Assembly (NCBI GenBank): GCA_020809705.1 | Contig: CP085825.1 | Span: 3,038,001 to 3,102,000, forward strand | Length of the DNA stretch: 64,000 nt | From: Calonectria ilicicola | Taxonomy: Eukaryota > Ascomycota > Sordariomycetes > Hypocreales > Nectriaceae | Reading direction: 5' to 3' | In this document: one piece after another, positions 34,660 to 46,801 of the stretch | How positions within the stretch are numbered: position 1 is the stretch's first letter | Layout: each line of letters opens with the position of its first letter | Made by a program: the position numbers and the translations under genes | Notes under the pieces: generated by a model | Databases searched by the model: none | What the model was told of the DNA's origin: nothing | The model's input: the letters and a program-made list of their open reading frames with translations, nothing else

Positions 34660-37600
34660 CCTGCCGCCAGGGCTGTTTTTGTTCTCCCTATCCCAGAGAG
34701 TGGTGCTGACGAAACTATTCCAAGATGTACACCAGAGGCAATCTTTGGAGATGGGAGGACTTGGAGGGATTTCTATCCCGGCGTGCATCATCAATTCGGC
34801 CGTGGCCGCCGAGAAAAAGTCGCAGAGATGCCGAGCTCCGTCTCCTGGTCCGGGTCGACATCCCTAAAGGCGTGCTTACTGTGCTGGTGTTGCACTGCCG
34901 AGCCGGTCTTCTGTGATGTCAGCAAGCCTTGTGTTCGTCCCTGGCCACTTCGCTCAATCGTGCTGGCATTGGCATTGGTGTTGGCCGCTGCGGGCGTGTG
35001 TGGCTGCGTCGACCAAGGTTGTTTCTTAACTTCTTTACCAACCTTTTGCCTCCACCAGGCCCGCGGTGCACATCCACATCCGCATCCCCCATCATCTGTA
35101 CCATGTCCTGACTGGGACCAGGGTATCCCGCCGTCTCCCGCCGACTCCGCTCCCAGGCGCCCCAGGGCCCAGGAATGTGTGTTGGCTGTCATTGTCACAG
35201 TTTTGCTGGCTGCCAACGATGAGGTTTCAAGTTCCCTCACCTCTCCCGTCAACCCAAATCAGGACTGGTGCCGGTGCCGCTTTGCCCGACTCATGTCTTG
35301 CAAATGCCTTTTTCAAAAGGGCACGCCTTGGATTATGCGTTGGGCACTTGGGCATCTCATCCCTCATTCGCAGGCAGGAAGAGATGGATGGAATTGAAAT
35401 TTTCAATTAGCAGCAACCGACACCGAGATGGATGGCTGCTCTTTCCAATGCGGCTATCGGATAAATCCCCAATACTGCTTTATTGGTTGACCACTTTTTT
35501 GCAGGTCCTAATTGAGAGTGAGGGTGTTGTGCTGAGCTGGACCCTACCCTCCCTTTTTAGAGTAATTTCGTTAGTTCTAATCCCACCAACGTGAGGTTCG
35601 CAGTCGCATTTCCCGCTGATGCCTCTGACGTTTATTGCTGCCAGGCACCAGTACAACTCGGTTGCACAGCGCAAGAGGCTGGTTCTTCGCCTTGTTGCAT
35701 TGGTGCAAGTGGTGCCCAAGCTTGCCCATTGATCATTCCCCCGGTGCGTCACAGTGCAGAACATGCCGCGTTGCCCGTGCAGCTACGGAATGTCGCGGCA
35801 AATCTTATGCTCTTGTTACCGAATTTCTCTAGAGTGGCAAACAGTAGAGTTGTCGCAAATACCCATTCACGACCAATTCATAAATCGAATAAAGGGGCGG
35901 GGGGGAAAATTTTCCCTTCTTTTGTTTATTAAATTGACCAGACTGCTGTTGCTGGGCGTGCGTTCAGGACATGACCCTGAGAACAGATGTGCCATGGCAA
36001 GGAGATGCTCCAATTCTCATCTCGGGCGGGTATTCAAACTCTGGGCGCCTCAAGGATGGGACAGGGGTGACACGGCCCCATACGCCATCAGCCACGCAGG
36101 CGGCGTAGACTGGCATACTAGCGGAAGATGAGTGCTCGCAAGTAAACCTCCTTATTTGGGCTGTACATTGCTGCGCCTACCCAAACACCTCCAATCCTAG
36201 AGTCCTCGAGGTACCTTTTTGCCCTACTTGCACTAGCGCCTAGATTGATTGTATTAGCCGGCTGGATCAAGTCGATCCTGCTCGTAACGTCGTCGTCACA
36301 GTCATATATTTCATGTACCACATGGTCCAGGTTATGGTGTTCAACAATGAGACTGGTTTACATCAAAGGAATGCCCGATGACTTAAGATGCGCTCGACTT
36401 CAGTTAATCCAAGTAACATTGAACCTTATAAAAAGATCCCGCGTCCGTTTTCTCTTTTTAGACCGATCATAGATATCAAGTAGAGGGAGGTTCATACCAA
36501 TATGGCGTGAGTGCTCCTGCGTACTTCCCTGCTCACCAACAGCCTGCAGCCAGCAATTGAATAAATAAAGAATGGTTTCACGGCGGAATAGACATGGCCG
36601 TGTTCTCAAAGCGCCACAAATGGGCCCAAGAAACCCAAAGGGTATGTTTAGTGATCATCTCCAATGCCAGTCGTTGGTTGGTGGTTGGGGGCTGTCCGCA
36701 ATTGGACAACCAGCGTGCCCAGACAAGGCTACATGCAAGGTCCAGGCAACGGTGCCACGAATGATCGACACCTGAGATGCAGCTGTTGACGAAAGAGTGC
36801 AGGAGGTCCATGACTAAGCTCGATAGTTTCATCAGAAGGTTCGCCTTTTGAGGACTTCCGAGAGGCGTTCAAGTGGTGGAGTGTTCAACAGATGTGCAGC
36901 ATTACAATTGATCATGCACTAAAGTTGGCTTCAAAGTCGGCCTTCGTTGTGATCAGTCGCTTGGCCACGGGCTGTGCGCCTAAGCGACTTCGTATTCTCA
37001 TAGGATGGTATGCAGGCGTCAAGATGTACCAATCCCGAGGTGATGCGCACGGAGTCAGACACGATGTGTGATGGTTGGATTCGGTTGGGCAGGGAAACCT
37101 GGCAGCCAAACCAGCTTCTCCCATCGCAAACGTGTGTGTCGACATGTTGATTGAGAACGCATTGCGTGGAGAGGCCATTTGTGTTTCATCTACTCCGTAA
37201 TTCATCCAGAAAACATCCTCGTCCTATGCAGGCGATCATGGCCAAAAAAGTTAATTAATACATGCATCTTGACAATGACCGCCACGCTGCTTGATTTATG
37301 CACGGAGCGTGTGCCAGCATTGAGCTGTCCCCTCACCGGCTCCAGCACAGAGCGTCATCCTACCTGTGCTCCCCGCGTAAAGATACAACAGCGCCCGGTC
37401 TGGAGCGTTGGGGGCTACTAAAATACCAGACATACCTGCAACGATCGTGGCGTCTACTAATAGTGGGCATCCTTGTGCCAAAGTAAGTCTGATTCTCGTA
37501 CCCATGAGCTCACCCGCCTCTCAATGCTACTTCGGACATCATCACGGGCTATTTTTGCTAAGCGTGGGACGTGATATCAACAGCCAGCGACCACAGGGCC

Positions 37601-38803
37601 TCGTGAGAGGAGCCTTTTGTCGGCGGGAAGCCCGGCCTGAACAAATCCAGCCAATGGCAGTATTCGCAAGGTTGTTCTTGTTCTACATGTGAGCGTTCTT
37701 GACGGCCCGTTGGAGGGTGGAGAACAACCCTTCCAATCAAAGCGCAGCGCCAGGGGAGTCGTCGTCCCAAGGTGGTCGCATGGTGAGCCGTCCTGATCTG
37801 AGGATGACTGTGCCGCCGACGATTTTCTCGATTCATGGCGCAGAACCCTTGGCCAGCACGGTCTCCATCTGTCGCACGGGAGGCCCTTTGCAGAGGCCCG
37901 CCACAGTGAAATGGCGTTCTTCCCCAATGGCCGCGCTTAGGAAAAAAAAAATAAATCAAAGAGACGATGGCGCCTCAATCTACCTCTCGTATGTGCTATA
38001 AAGCGCCTGGCCCTACGTGCGACCCTGACTCGGCGAGGTACATGCCAGGATGTGGGCCGTGGAGGTGGTGGTGTCTGTCGTCCAGGTTCGTGCGATTCAC
38101 CTCGCGAGCTGATGAGATCCCCGAACCATGTGGGATTGCGATTGGAAGGAACTTATCCCCTGGGCTTCATATTTTGGCTATCCCATACATGACGTGTGGC
38201 ATGGCCGGGACGGGCACCCTCCGGCCTGACGTTTCCAGAAGGTCGTAGTAATCAGAATGGCCTTGGGAGCGAGCTCTGCTTAAAAATACAGTTGAGCTCT
38301 CACTGCCAAGGATGCGACCTAGAAATAGCGTCAGGCGCTCCACAATCACTCAGGGTAGAATGGATCCGTTGCCGGCCGATTGGAAGCCGTGCTCTGGGTG
38401 CTGGGTACTGGGATGTCGAGACACGCTATTGCGATTGGGGGCATAACAAACCTCACTTCCCGGTGTAGCGTCAACCTCAGATTCATTACCAGGTATACGA
38501 ATTGCAGGGCGGCGGGGAAGAGCAACAAGAGATGAGATGAGGGATGGATGGCGCTGGTGGGAAGATCGTCTCGGCTTGGCTCGTTTTGATCTGTCTCATC
38601 TCATCTGGTCTGATCTGAACAGCCCATCCTTTACTTTATTTTGCGTTTTGTGTCGTGTGCCGGGTGTCGCGCAAGCTGAGGACGAAGCGAGGCAAAGGAA
38701 AAAGAAACAACGCCAATGCGTCCCGTCGGGCCATGGCTAGCTGGCTAGAAAGAGATCGTAGCCAAACAGGCCCCAGGCCATGTCCAGTCGAGGTACCCAA
38801 CCC

Positions 38804-38835
38804 AGGCGAGGCGAGGCGAGTGGACTGGACTGGAC
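38804..38835. repeat. Two abutting tandem pentamers
   Basis: Three copies of AGGCG (38804-38818) are followed, after two bases, by three copies of TGGAC (38821-38835). Two different five-base repeats side by side suggest slippage-prone DNA. Confidence 0.8.
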
Positions 38836-40147
38836 GATACACTGACACAGGACGCTCGCCTGCAGCAAAGTACCGGGAGCCCAGCGCAGTGCTGCAGCGA
38901 TACGTATGTACCCCCACAGCCCACGGCGAAGAGCCAGACCACGTTCCAGGTGACAGATCCGTTAGCGACTCCATTCCGGCCCTGGCCTGTCTCGCCAAGG
39001 TCCTTGGGCCCATGGATGATGGGTGACGGAGCTTTGTGAGGGAAGGGTCATGGAGCCCGCCCGTCGTTCGCTGGCTAAAGAGGTAGCTCAACCTGCCCGC
39101 CAGATCCAGCCCGTCAATATCGTTTCGGTCCCTGGGCTGTCCAATAATGGCCGATGGCCGAAACAGGAACAAGGGGTAATTACAGCAGACCCAGCGCAGA
39201 GGATTAACAACAAGGAAAGAAATTTGGTCTCCTTGCCCTATTTTCTTTTTTCCTCCTTTGCCCAATCTCGACTCACGGCCCTCGTGCCTGTGTTCTGCAG
39301 CTCGTTCCGGATCCCCAACGAACACCAACCCACCGGAAGACGCAGACGGCAGTGCCAGCGAACAAAAAAACAGGCCGGTCAACGGGACGGGAGGAACCCT
39401 TTGGCGGTGGTGCTACATCCACACTAGCACAACGCTTCGCATGCATGCACCACCAGCTGTGTCGCCGTGGAGCCATCCCCCAGGTACCTGCTCCAAAGTA
39501 TCGCCAAAGTGGGCCACCGGTAGCCGTGGAGTACCTTCCCCTTCCACTGAGCCGCTAGAGATGCCCTGTAGTGTTCTGTAACCCCATGCCGCCCACGCTA
39601 AAAAATACATGGTGGAAACATCTGTGTGACATTTCCTCCCCGTAATCCAACATTGACAGAGGACGCACCACGCGCACCACAGACGCCACGCCCCAGTGTG
39701 AGCTAGCGCGCCTAGGGGTACTTGGGTTGGTACTCGGCGAGCAGTCGACCTGAAGCCTGGGAAGAGCGGCGCAGCGATCTCCTGTAGGCGATGCCGTGGG
39801 CGGTGCTGATGCCCTACGGGCTCCCCGAAGCCACGCCCGAGATGCGCTGTAGGCGCTGTAAAGCAGCCCTGGTCGCAGCAGCGGCTTCGAGTACCTCTCC
39901 AGGTATCAGCACCCTGGTGACCACTGGTAGCGCATCGTACCTCGAGCCTTTCTAGGCTTGGCCTCACAAATGGTGACGCCAGACTGTGTCGTTGTGCTGT
40001 GTTGTGCCGGCCGGTGCTGGCTGGCTTGCATGTCGGCGCTGGTGCTATCCGCCGCGTTGTGTTGTGATGTGCTGATGCAGCGCTGTACCTAAAGCCGTAC
40101 TGTACCTTACTGTGTCGCTGCCGTGTTGTGTGTTGTTGTGCTGTGCT

Positions 40148-40175
40148 GGGCCTCTGGGGCCTTGGGGCCTTGGGG
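40148..40175 (+). other. G-quadruplex-type tract upstream of ELL
   Basis: Four G-runs (one of 3, three of 4) are separated by loops of 5, 4 and 4 bases: GGG-CCTCT-GGGG-CCTT-GGGG-CCTT-GGGG. This fits the usual G3+N1-7 pattern on the plus strand, about 630 bases upstream of the ELL start codon. The GGGGCCTT unit is tandemly repeated. Whether it folds or affects transcription is unknown. Confidence 0.5.
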
Positions 40176-40226
40176 CCGCCCCTCCCCCCGGGCTGCTTCC
40201 CTGTTTGGCAGCAAGATGCCTACAGG

Positions 40227-40400
40227 TACACTCCCATCTCCCCACTCCCACCCACTCCAGCACACCCCGTACCTTCCTTCGTACACCCTCCTCTCTTCTC
40301 GCCGCTGCCGTTCCCGTTCCCCCATTGTCTCCGCTCATCCAACTTTCCTTCTCCTCCTCATCTCGTCTCCAAGAGAGTTACCTCTCTCAAGGCGTTCGCA
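40227..40400 (+). promoter_or_regulatory. CT-rich probable core promoter or leader of ELL
   Basis: A strongly pyrimidine-rich plus strand (runs of CTCC, CCAC, TTCC) precedes the ELL gene. Such tracts commonly mark transcription start regions in filamentous ascomycetes. The exact start site cannot be read from sequence. Confidence 0.4.
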
Positions 40401-40802
40401 ACTTCATTTGTTTGTTTGTTGTGCCTCATTGTCCTTGAGGAAGAACACGGCAAGGTTGGACTTTTTTGCAGTCTTTGTCCTTCCGCCGAACACTTGGCTT
40501 AGGCGATTCCCTGCGCCAGCCAACCACCCATCACAGCAGCGGCCTCACTTTCCGCTCACCTTGGGTATGACGATGTGACGACGCCCTCACTCTCCACTCA
40601 CCTTTAAAATCCCGCGACAATACATAGCTCGATTCATTTCTGAGTCTATTCTCCGTTTCCGCATTTGCACTTTCTGCGCCGTATTTGCTTTCCACGACGA
40701 CCTACCATACAACTCGGCCTTCCACACAACTGATCGACACCTTCTCCATACCCGCGTCATTTCGCACCCCACGGCCTACGCAGGCTCGTGACAACCTCCA
40801 GC

Positions 40803-42968
40803 ATGAACTCGCTCAAGGTCCCCGATGGCGGGTGGACGCTGGAGGGCTCTGGCAAGGGCTCACACCTGCCGCCTCAGGCCTTCGCCCTGACGCTCAGTGA
40901 CAATGTCATAGAGGACATGATCAAGTGCGTCCAGAATGGCGATGGCATCCAGCTCTCCCTCGGCAGCTCACCAGTAAGTCCCTTGTCCTCTGATTACTCG
41001 CGCCTTGCTCGAAGGGTTTTCCAACGGTGTCCCTCCTGCAATTCCCGTCATCAAGTGTTTGCACCATGCGGCGTCGCCCTTTTTCCCGTACCTTCCATTG
41101 TTGACAAATGCTAATGTTTGGTCTTCACTCTAGACATTCCTCTACGGTTCCAACTCGCACGTTATCACTCCCCCAGCCGACTCCTACCCCTACGACCTCT
41201 ACCTCACACAACCGTTCGAATCGACTCGAGTCGCTGAGCGACTATCACACGCCGGGTCACTCTTCCAGAAGCCTAAGGGCGCTGGCTCTACCAAAGCCTC
41301 TCCCAAGGAAGGCGAGGCCAAATCAAAGGGGACAAAGGCTAGCAAAAGCAGCACCCCTTCGGCTCTCGATTCTGACAGAGAAGCTCTTCAGCATGAGCTG
41401 GCGGCGCTAGCCGCCGGTCGTGAGAAGTCGGTCTCACCTTCTCATTTCTTTGGCACGATCGTACTAACAGTTGGTATTGCAGAGCACGCGTGGTTGGAAA
41501 ACTACCAGCAGGGAAGAAAGGCGCCGCCGCGAAAGCAAAGACCAAGCTATTACCCGGCTACTCCTCGACACCACGATCGATACCTACATCACCAGGTCAT
41601 GTCTCACATGGCTCGCCCACTTCGACGCCTGTGCTATCTGCTTCGCAGCAGCATATGGAACGGGCCAAGGAGCAAAGAGTTGTTCTCGTGCACGAGCTCG
41701 CTGTGCAAGACCGATCTCTCGAGTACCTTGCCAATAAATGGGCAGGCAAGGAAGAGGACTTGAGACCCACGCTGGAAAAGGTTGCCGACAACCTTCCCGA
41801 CAAGAAATGGGCAATGAAGAAGGCATATTGGAAGGAGCTTGACGTTTGGAATTACGATTATGATACCCAGGAGTTGCGACAAAAGGCGATTGACAACGCG
41901 GTTCGACAATATGATAAACAGAGATTGTCTTCTTCGGAACCGGAATGGCAGAAGCTCCTACCCAAAGAGGAGCGAGGAAAGGGCAAGTGCTTGAGCCGGC
42001 TTCAAGCCAATCTCGCAAAGGGCCCAACTCAAACCGCGCCAAAAATCAAGGTGCAAAAGGCGGACGGCAGCCCCGCCTCGGGAGACGATTCCCTGGATAT
42101 TGATCGACCTAAGGTTAGCGAACCGATGTCAAGGTCGGCCTCAAATCCTCTGCCTGCCAAACCCAAGAAGGCCAGCGGGCAAGAGGCTCAGGTCAAGCGA
42201 CTTCTTGGAAACAACAAGCCCAAGCCTGCAGTTACGAAAATATCACCTACTAAGAGTCGCGCGACAGTGAGCAAGGCCAAGGATGGTCGGATCCTGTCCA
42301 AGGAAATTATTGAGAATTCAGACTCTTCAGGAGACGAGGCTTCCGTGGTGGTTAAGCCAAAGCCTATTGCTCCGCCAAAGATCAAGGATACTATTGCAGC
42401 TAAGCCTCGACCTGTTGCTAGAGAGCCCATCAAGCAATCACAGGCGACAAAACGGCCCCGTGAAGATGACGATTCGAGCTCCAGCTCCGGAACACCCCTC
42501 TCGAAGCGCATCAAGCCCAAGCAACCTTTGCCGGCACCACGACTGAAGCACCGACCATCAGACGCAAGCCAGAATTCCCGCGGTACCGGTACGACTTCCT
42601 CGTCGCTCAAGAGCAAGAACACTTCCCCCACGAAGTCCTCGCCCCTTGCCTCTTCGCCTCCCACGAACGCGTCGGATCTTGAGAACGAAGCACCAGTCGC
42701 GCCGCCTGTAACGAAGAAGCGCAAGATGGAGTCAGTAGGGAAGGCCCCAGCATCCAAGCGAGCAGCTGTGGCGAATGTTTCCGATGAGTTGGTGCACAAG
42801 GCACAGCATTTCAAGTTGGTTTACGAAAAGTACGAAGCATTGCATTACGAGATTTCGGCATTAGCCAACCCCCCAAAGAATGATTTGGGTCGCCTCAGGG
42901 ACATGAGGGAACGGTTGAAGGTGATGAAGAAGGAGATCTACCAGGAGTGCCCCCCAGGAAGGGCTTAA
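40803..42968 (+). CDS. ELL: RNA polymerase II elongation factor ELL
   Basis: Three exons: 40803-40973, 41134 to 41419 (or 41426), and 41485 (or 41483) to 42968. The product is 646 or 649 residues. Exon 1 opens with MNSLKVPDGGWTLEG and exon 2 continues TFLYGSNSHVI, matching the N-terminal ELL domain that binds RNA polymerase II. The middle is a long, Lys/Ser/Pro-rich disordered region with nuclear-signal-like clusters. The last 60 residues (VHKAQHFKLVYEKYEALHYEIS...MRERLKVMKKEIYQ) form the occludin/ELL C-terminal helical domain. ELL suppresses transient pausing and works with EAF in elongation complexes. The second intron is ambiguous: a strong GTGAGA donor pairs in frame with the acceptor ...GCAGAG, and a weaker GTCGGT donor pairs in frame with ...TTGCAG. 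Both keep the frame. Confidence 0.88.
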
Positions 42969-45632
42969 ATGACGACAGTGTGGCGGGGTAAAAATGATAT
43001 TCGGAAGGGCGCATAGCATCACGAACTTTGCTTTGAATTTGCATTTGCATCAGGGGAAATGGGATTTGCATGTTACATAATGAGAGCTTCCAATGGATGG
43101 ACACCAGGGCTCATTTGATTTGATTTGGTTCTTTTTGATACCACAGTACCAGCCACACGGCTAGCATGGGCGCGTATGCCAAAAATGAAATACAGAAAGT
43201 GTTATAACAAAACTTGGGACCCGGGTGAAACAACGTAGGGGATTATTGGCATGTTTGCACTGAAACGACAAGAGGTGACAGCGGGCTGAGACGCATGTGA
43301 TGGAGGTCAACCTTGAAAGGGATGACAACCCTGGTTGCGAAGGGGTAGGTGAAGTCTGGGACCCACCTGCGGGGTAAATTGGGAATGGTCTGACACCAAA
43401 CCCGGTGTCGGGTTCCGAAAACTCCAGGGTAGTACCAGTGAGTTTTGATGGTCCACGCAGCCGACAAGGTGTGATGTTTTGTCTCTTGTTTCAAAGCTCA
43501 GGGCAATTTCTTTCTTCGTTTTGGAGAGGGATCCGATGCCAATCCGTTTCGTTTGTAAGTTGGCAATAAAATCATGTGTGTATTTTGAGCAGTAAAATTG
43601 CCCCTTGAAAAAAACGCCCATTGTTTTTTTAGGGGGGGGGTCTAAAGATTGTTTACTTTTTTTCTCCACTAAAATAACATTCACCGAGGCAAATGGAAGT
43701 TCATACGCCTCAAACTGCACCCAAATCAAGGATAGCTACTAATTTTCATCTCTATCGGCCAAGGTGAACATCATCCAATCAACACATCTTAGACATCATG
43801 TATCTGAGCGGCTGTTGTGAGTCGGTGTTTGAGCCTTTTTGACGACGTGGTCTGGGTGTGGAGCATTTGGCCACGACAAAGCAAAACTTATGACAAGTCT
43901 CTTTTTATTTTTTTTCTTCTTCTTCTGCAAGTCTCAGGGTAGATGCGAAAAAAAAGCGATATTTGTTGGGGGAGAATTTCGGTTAAGCACGAGCACACAC
44001 GGTGCGTGGCAATTATATTGAGTGTATGGGCGTTGATTTCACTTGTCATGGTTAGACCTTGGCTGAAACAACTATCCGAGTCTGTTCGAGCTGACAAGAA
44101 AAAAAAAAGAGCCCAACATCCAACCACCAAAGAAGCGGAACCAGCATCACGAGCTGGGAGGGAGGTTGGTGTGACGGGACATGCGGAGGCGGAAGCAAAC
44201 TGATGAATCCCACCGAGAGACGGAGTTTGGCGGTGCCAAGTCTGTTGATTGACAAGGCACGCCCTGAAGTTCTCCACTCGGGTGTGGGAACCGACACCGC
44301 TCCCAAAAGTGCACACGAGGATGCTTGCTGAAGCTATACCGCCAGTTTCTGGCAGGGATGGTTTGGACGAGTCTGGGAAGCCAGCCCCGGGAGGCGACAA
44401 CATGGGCTCGGGTCAAGTATCGGGTAATCCATGGCCAGCTGCCGATGAGGCAATACGGATGAGCCGGGAGAGTGCCCCAGACGATGGAAACCTTGTTTAT
44501 TGGAGTCGTGCAGTTGAGATGGAAACTGGTCACATGACTCATTTCATTTGTTGGAGCGGGCTGGAGTGTGAATGGCTAAACGGGCACGAGTGAGTTGGTG
44601 ACGTTGAAGCAGGGAACCGTGATGGTCAGGAAAGAGAGGATGATTTGGGCCACGCTCGCCTGGGGCTGGCGTTGAGCGAGATTGACGCATCACATCATGT
44701 TGGTTCGTTCCCATGGTCATTACGAAGCTGTCAGATGCAACGGGACGGGCGGGTGTGTACGCGCACGCGGAAAAACACTTAAGGCTGGCCAATCGGGAAG
44801 CGGGTGGGGGCACACTGCACCTGTCTACCCGGGCTTCTGTGGTTCCTTACCGACCACGTGGGAGGCCCGGCGATCCCCGAGCGTTGCTCGTACCTGATGT
44901 CAGATGAGATGCCTGAGGTATGCACTTACCCTGTCGGCGTCCTGCAAACAACCCCTACCTGACGTTTGTGGCGGTGCGCCTTTGTTTCTGTGGCTTGCCC
45001 TATTTTTTTTTTTTGTTCCCTCCCCCTTGCAGTAACCCCCTTGCCATTGATCTGAATCGTGGGATCGCACTTTTGTGATGTAAATCATAGACGGAATCCT
45101 TTCTTTTTTAAGGAAATTTTCTAAAAGCACATTTTCTTTTTATAATCATGTCTAGTTTCAATGTCATTGCTACACGTTGATTAGTGCCATCTGACTGGGT
45201 CCACCGCATACGTGCACTTTTTGGGCACCTATCGGCGATCCACACCGACAAGTGCGAGGTTTTGCATTTTTGTGTCTTTTTTCTTCCCCCCTCCTTATAA
45301 GAGTCTAGCCAGGGTTCTCCGCTTGTTCCCCCGGATTTCTGTGTCTTCTCCATTCACGCTCCTCCCGTACCTGTCAACTCCTTCTTGTTAGTGTCCCGCT
45401 TGTCTGGTAGATCGACGGCAAGGGCGAGTCAGTGGTAACTAGTCATCATATCCTATTCCGTATCTATCGCCGTCGCCCAAGATGCGTGCTTAAAAGTGCT
45501 CTTCCGAGAGCGTAGTTGACGATAACCCTCCTTTACTCATCCCCACCCCCTTTTCTACTTGTTGGCTTTATACGTATCGTTTTTGTGTCCTTTGTCTAAA
45601 AGAAACCGATTTGAGTTGGAAGACAAACAGCC
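42969..45632. other. Spacer before the methyltransferase gene
   Basis: About 2.7 kb with poly-T and poly-A tracts (around 43900-43922, 44100-44109 and 45003-45014). The last 350 bases are CT-rich and are probably the promoter and leader of the next gene. Short ORFs on both strands show no family motif, and no RNA gene was seen. Confidence 0.55.
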
Positions 45633-46801
45633 ATGGTTCCCGTCGTTGAAGACTTCCCACAGATGTGGCAGCGCCCCGGCTATGCCGAATTGGTTGAGAT
45701 TCTCGCGAGTCTCGAGTTAAGTCCGCCTACGTGGAACCACAAAACTAGTCGCGAGGATATACTTGCTCAACAGGAGTCGCTTGCCACTCAGCACAAGGCT
45801 GAGGTCACTCGTTACCTCGCCTCCATCATCAAGAGTCCTCTTACTTGGATAGAAGACGAAGATGAAAAGGAGTTCTTGTGGGAACAGGCCAGCAAGCGCA
45901 CGTCAGAAAGATGTGGCCGTTCCGCCATGGGCGAACTTAGTCGTCGGTGGCCGTTTGAGGGAGAGACGTCTGCAGCGGAACCGTTCGAGCTTGTCATTCG
46001 GGAACCCGCACTGACTGGCGATGCGCTTGGCTTCAAGACGTGGGGATCATCTTATGTCCTCTCTCAGCACTTGCCAAAACTTGCAGAGACATCTCTGTTC
46101 CGAATGTTTGACGAGACGCTGGGCCAGCCGCGACCTGACGTTCTGGAACTGGGATCTGGAACTGGCCTCCTGGGAATAGCTGCCGCCGCTCTCTGGAAGG
46201 TTCCCGTGGCGCTTAGCGATTTGCCAAATATTGTACCGAACCTCAAAGAAAATGCGCTGAAGAACACAAGCCTGGTTGAATCTAGGGGTGGTTCGCTCAG
46301 GGTTGGACCTTTGACGTGGGGTGGTAGCGAAGACGAGATCGACCAAGACCTATTCAAAGAACTATATCAGTTTCAGGTACGTGCACAGTCATTGCTTTGT
46401 TTCTGTTCGCTGTACAAGCGACAGCAAGTTTGCCGCTGTAACCATAAAAAAACCTTCTGACTCCAGGCTCGCAGATTGTTCTGGCAGCAGACCCAATGTA
46501 CGACGATGACCACCCAGCCCTCCTCGCTTCAGCTATTTGCGAGCACCTCGCCTTAGGCTCTGAATCGCGTGCTGTTGTCATGGTGCCCAAGCGCGATGCC
46601 ACAACTCTGCGGCTCCTCGAAGCCTTCAAGCAAGCCATGCTGGATCTAGAGACGCCCCTATTCTGCGAGGAAGAGGACGAGCTCGTAGGCCAGGACGACT
46701 GGGTCTATGACGACGATGATTCGGGCCAGGTAAAGTGCTGGCTGGGCATCTTCTCACGAGGAGGAACGCCGCGGACCGTTGTGAGTGAGGATGCGTTGTG
46801 A
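45633..46801 (+). CDS. EFM2: Protein-lysine methyltransferase, METTL21/EFM2 type
   Basis: Two exons, 45633-46376 and 46475-46801, with a GTACGT donor and a CGCAG acceptor; 356 residues. An N-terminal helical region of about 130 residues precedes a seven-beta-strand methyltransferase core. The core begins GFKTWGSSYVLS (133-144) and has SAM-binding motif I, VLELGSGTGLLGIAAA (170-185). Post-motif signals include LSDLPNIVPNLKEN, and exon 2 starts IVLAADPMYDDDHP, where D-P-M-Y replaces the D/NPP-type motif as in the lysine methyltransferase group. Yeast Efm2 methylates elongation factor 2. The same family in fission yeast includes the glucose-response gene rrg1, a name many fungal annotations carry. 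The exact substrate is inferred from family resemblance. The start at 45633 follows a CT-rich leader and an ACAGCC ATGG context. Confidence 0.85.

Larger units (their letters stand above)
29070..40802. other. 11.7-kb stretch without a recognisable gene
   Basis: The longest gene-free interval in the window lies between LC8 and ELL, both on the plus strand. ORFs reach 250 codons (34645-35397, plus), but all overlap ORFs on the other strand and none has a family motif, signal peptide pattern or convincing exon partner. Local structure includes a poly-C run near 32870, a hairpin at 34310-34328, a GT repeat at 34643-34659, tandem pentamers at 38804-38835, a G-quadruplex-like tract at 40148-40175 and the CT-rich ELL leader. 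No tRNA, 5S rRNA or transposon gene was recognised. Long non-coding transcripts or a rapidly evolving gene cannot be excluded. Confidence 0.5.

Noticed and set aside
34645..35397. Plus-strand ORF of 250 codons, the longest in the 11.7-kb spacer
   Set aside because: It begins inside a GT microsatellite, has Cys/Trp/Pro-rich chance composition, overlaps ORFs in other frames and shows no domain.
38636..39382. Minus-strand ORF of 248 codons
   Set aside because: It runs antisense through the tandem pentamers and has no motif or supported exon neighbours.
42188..42814. Minus-strand ORF of 208 codons opposite ELL
   Set aside because: It is antisense to the low-complexity middle of ELL and has no independent support.
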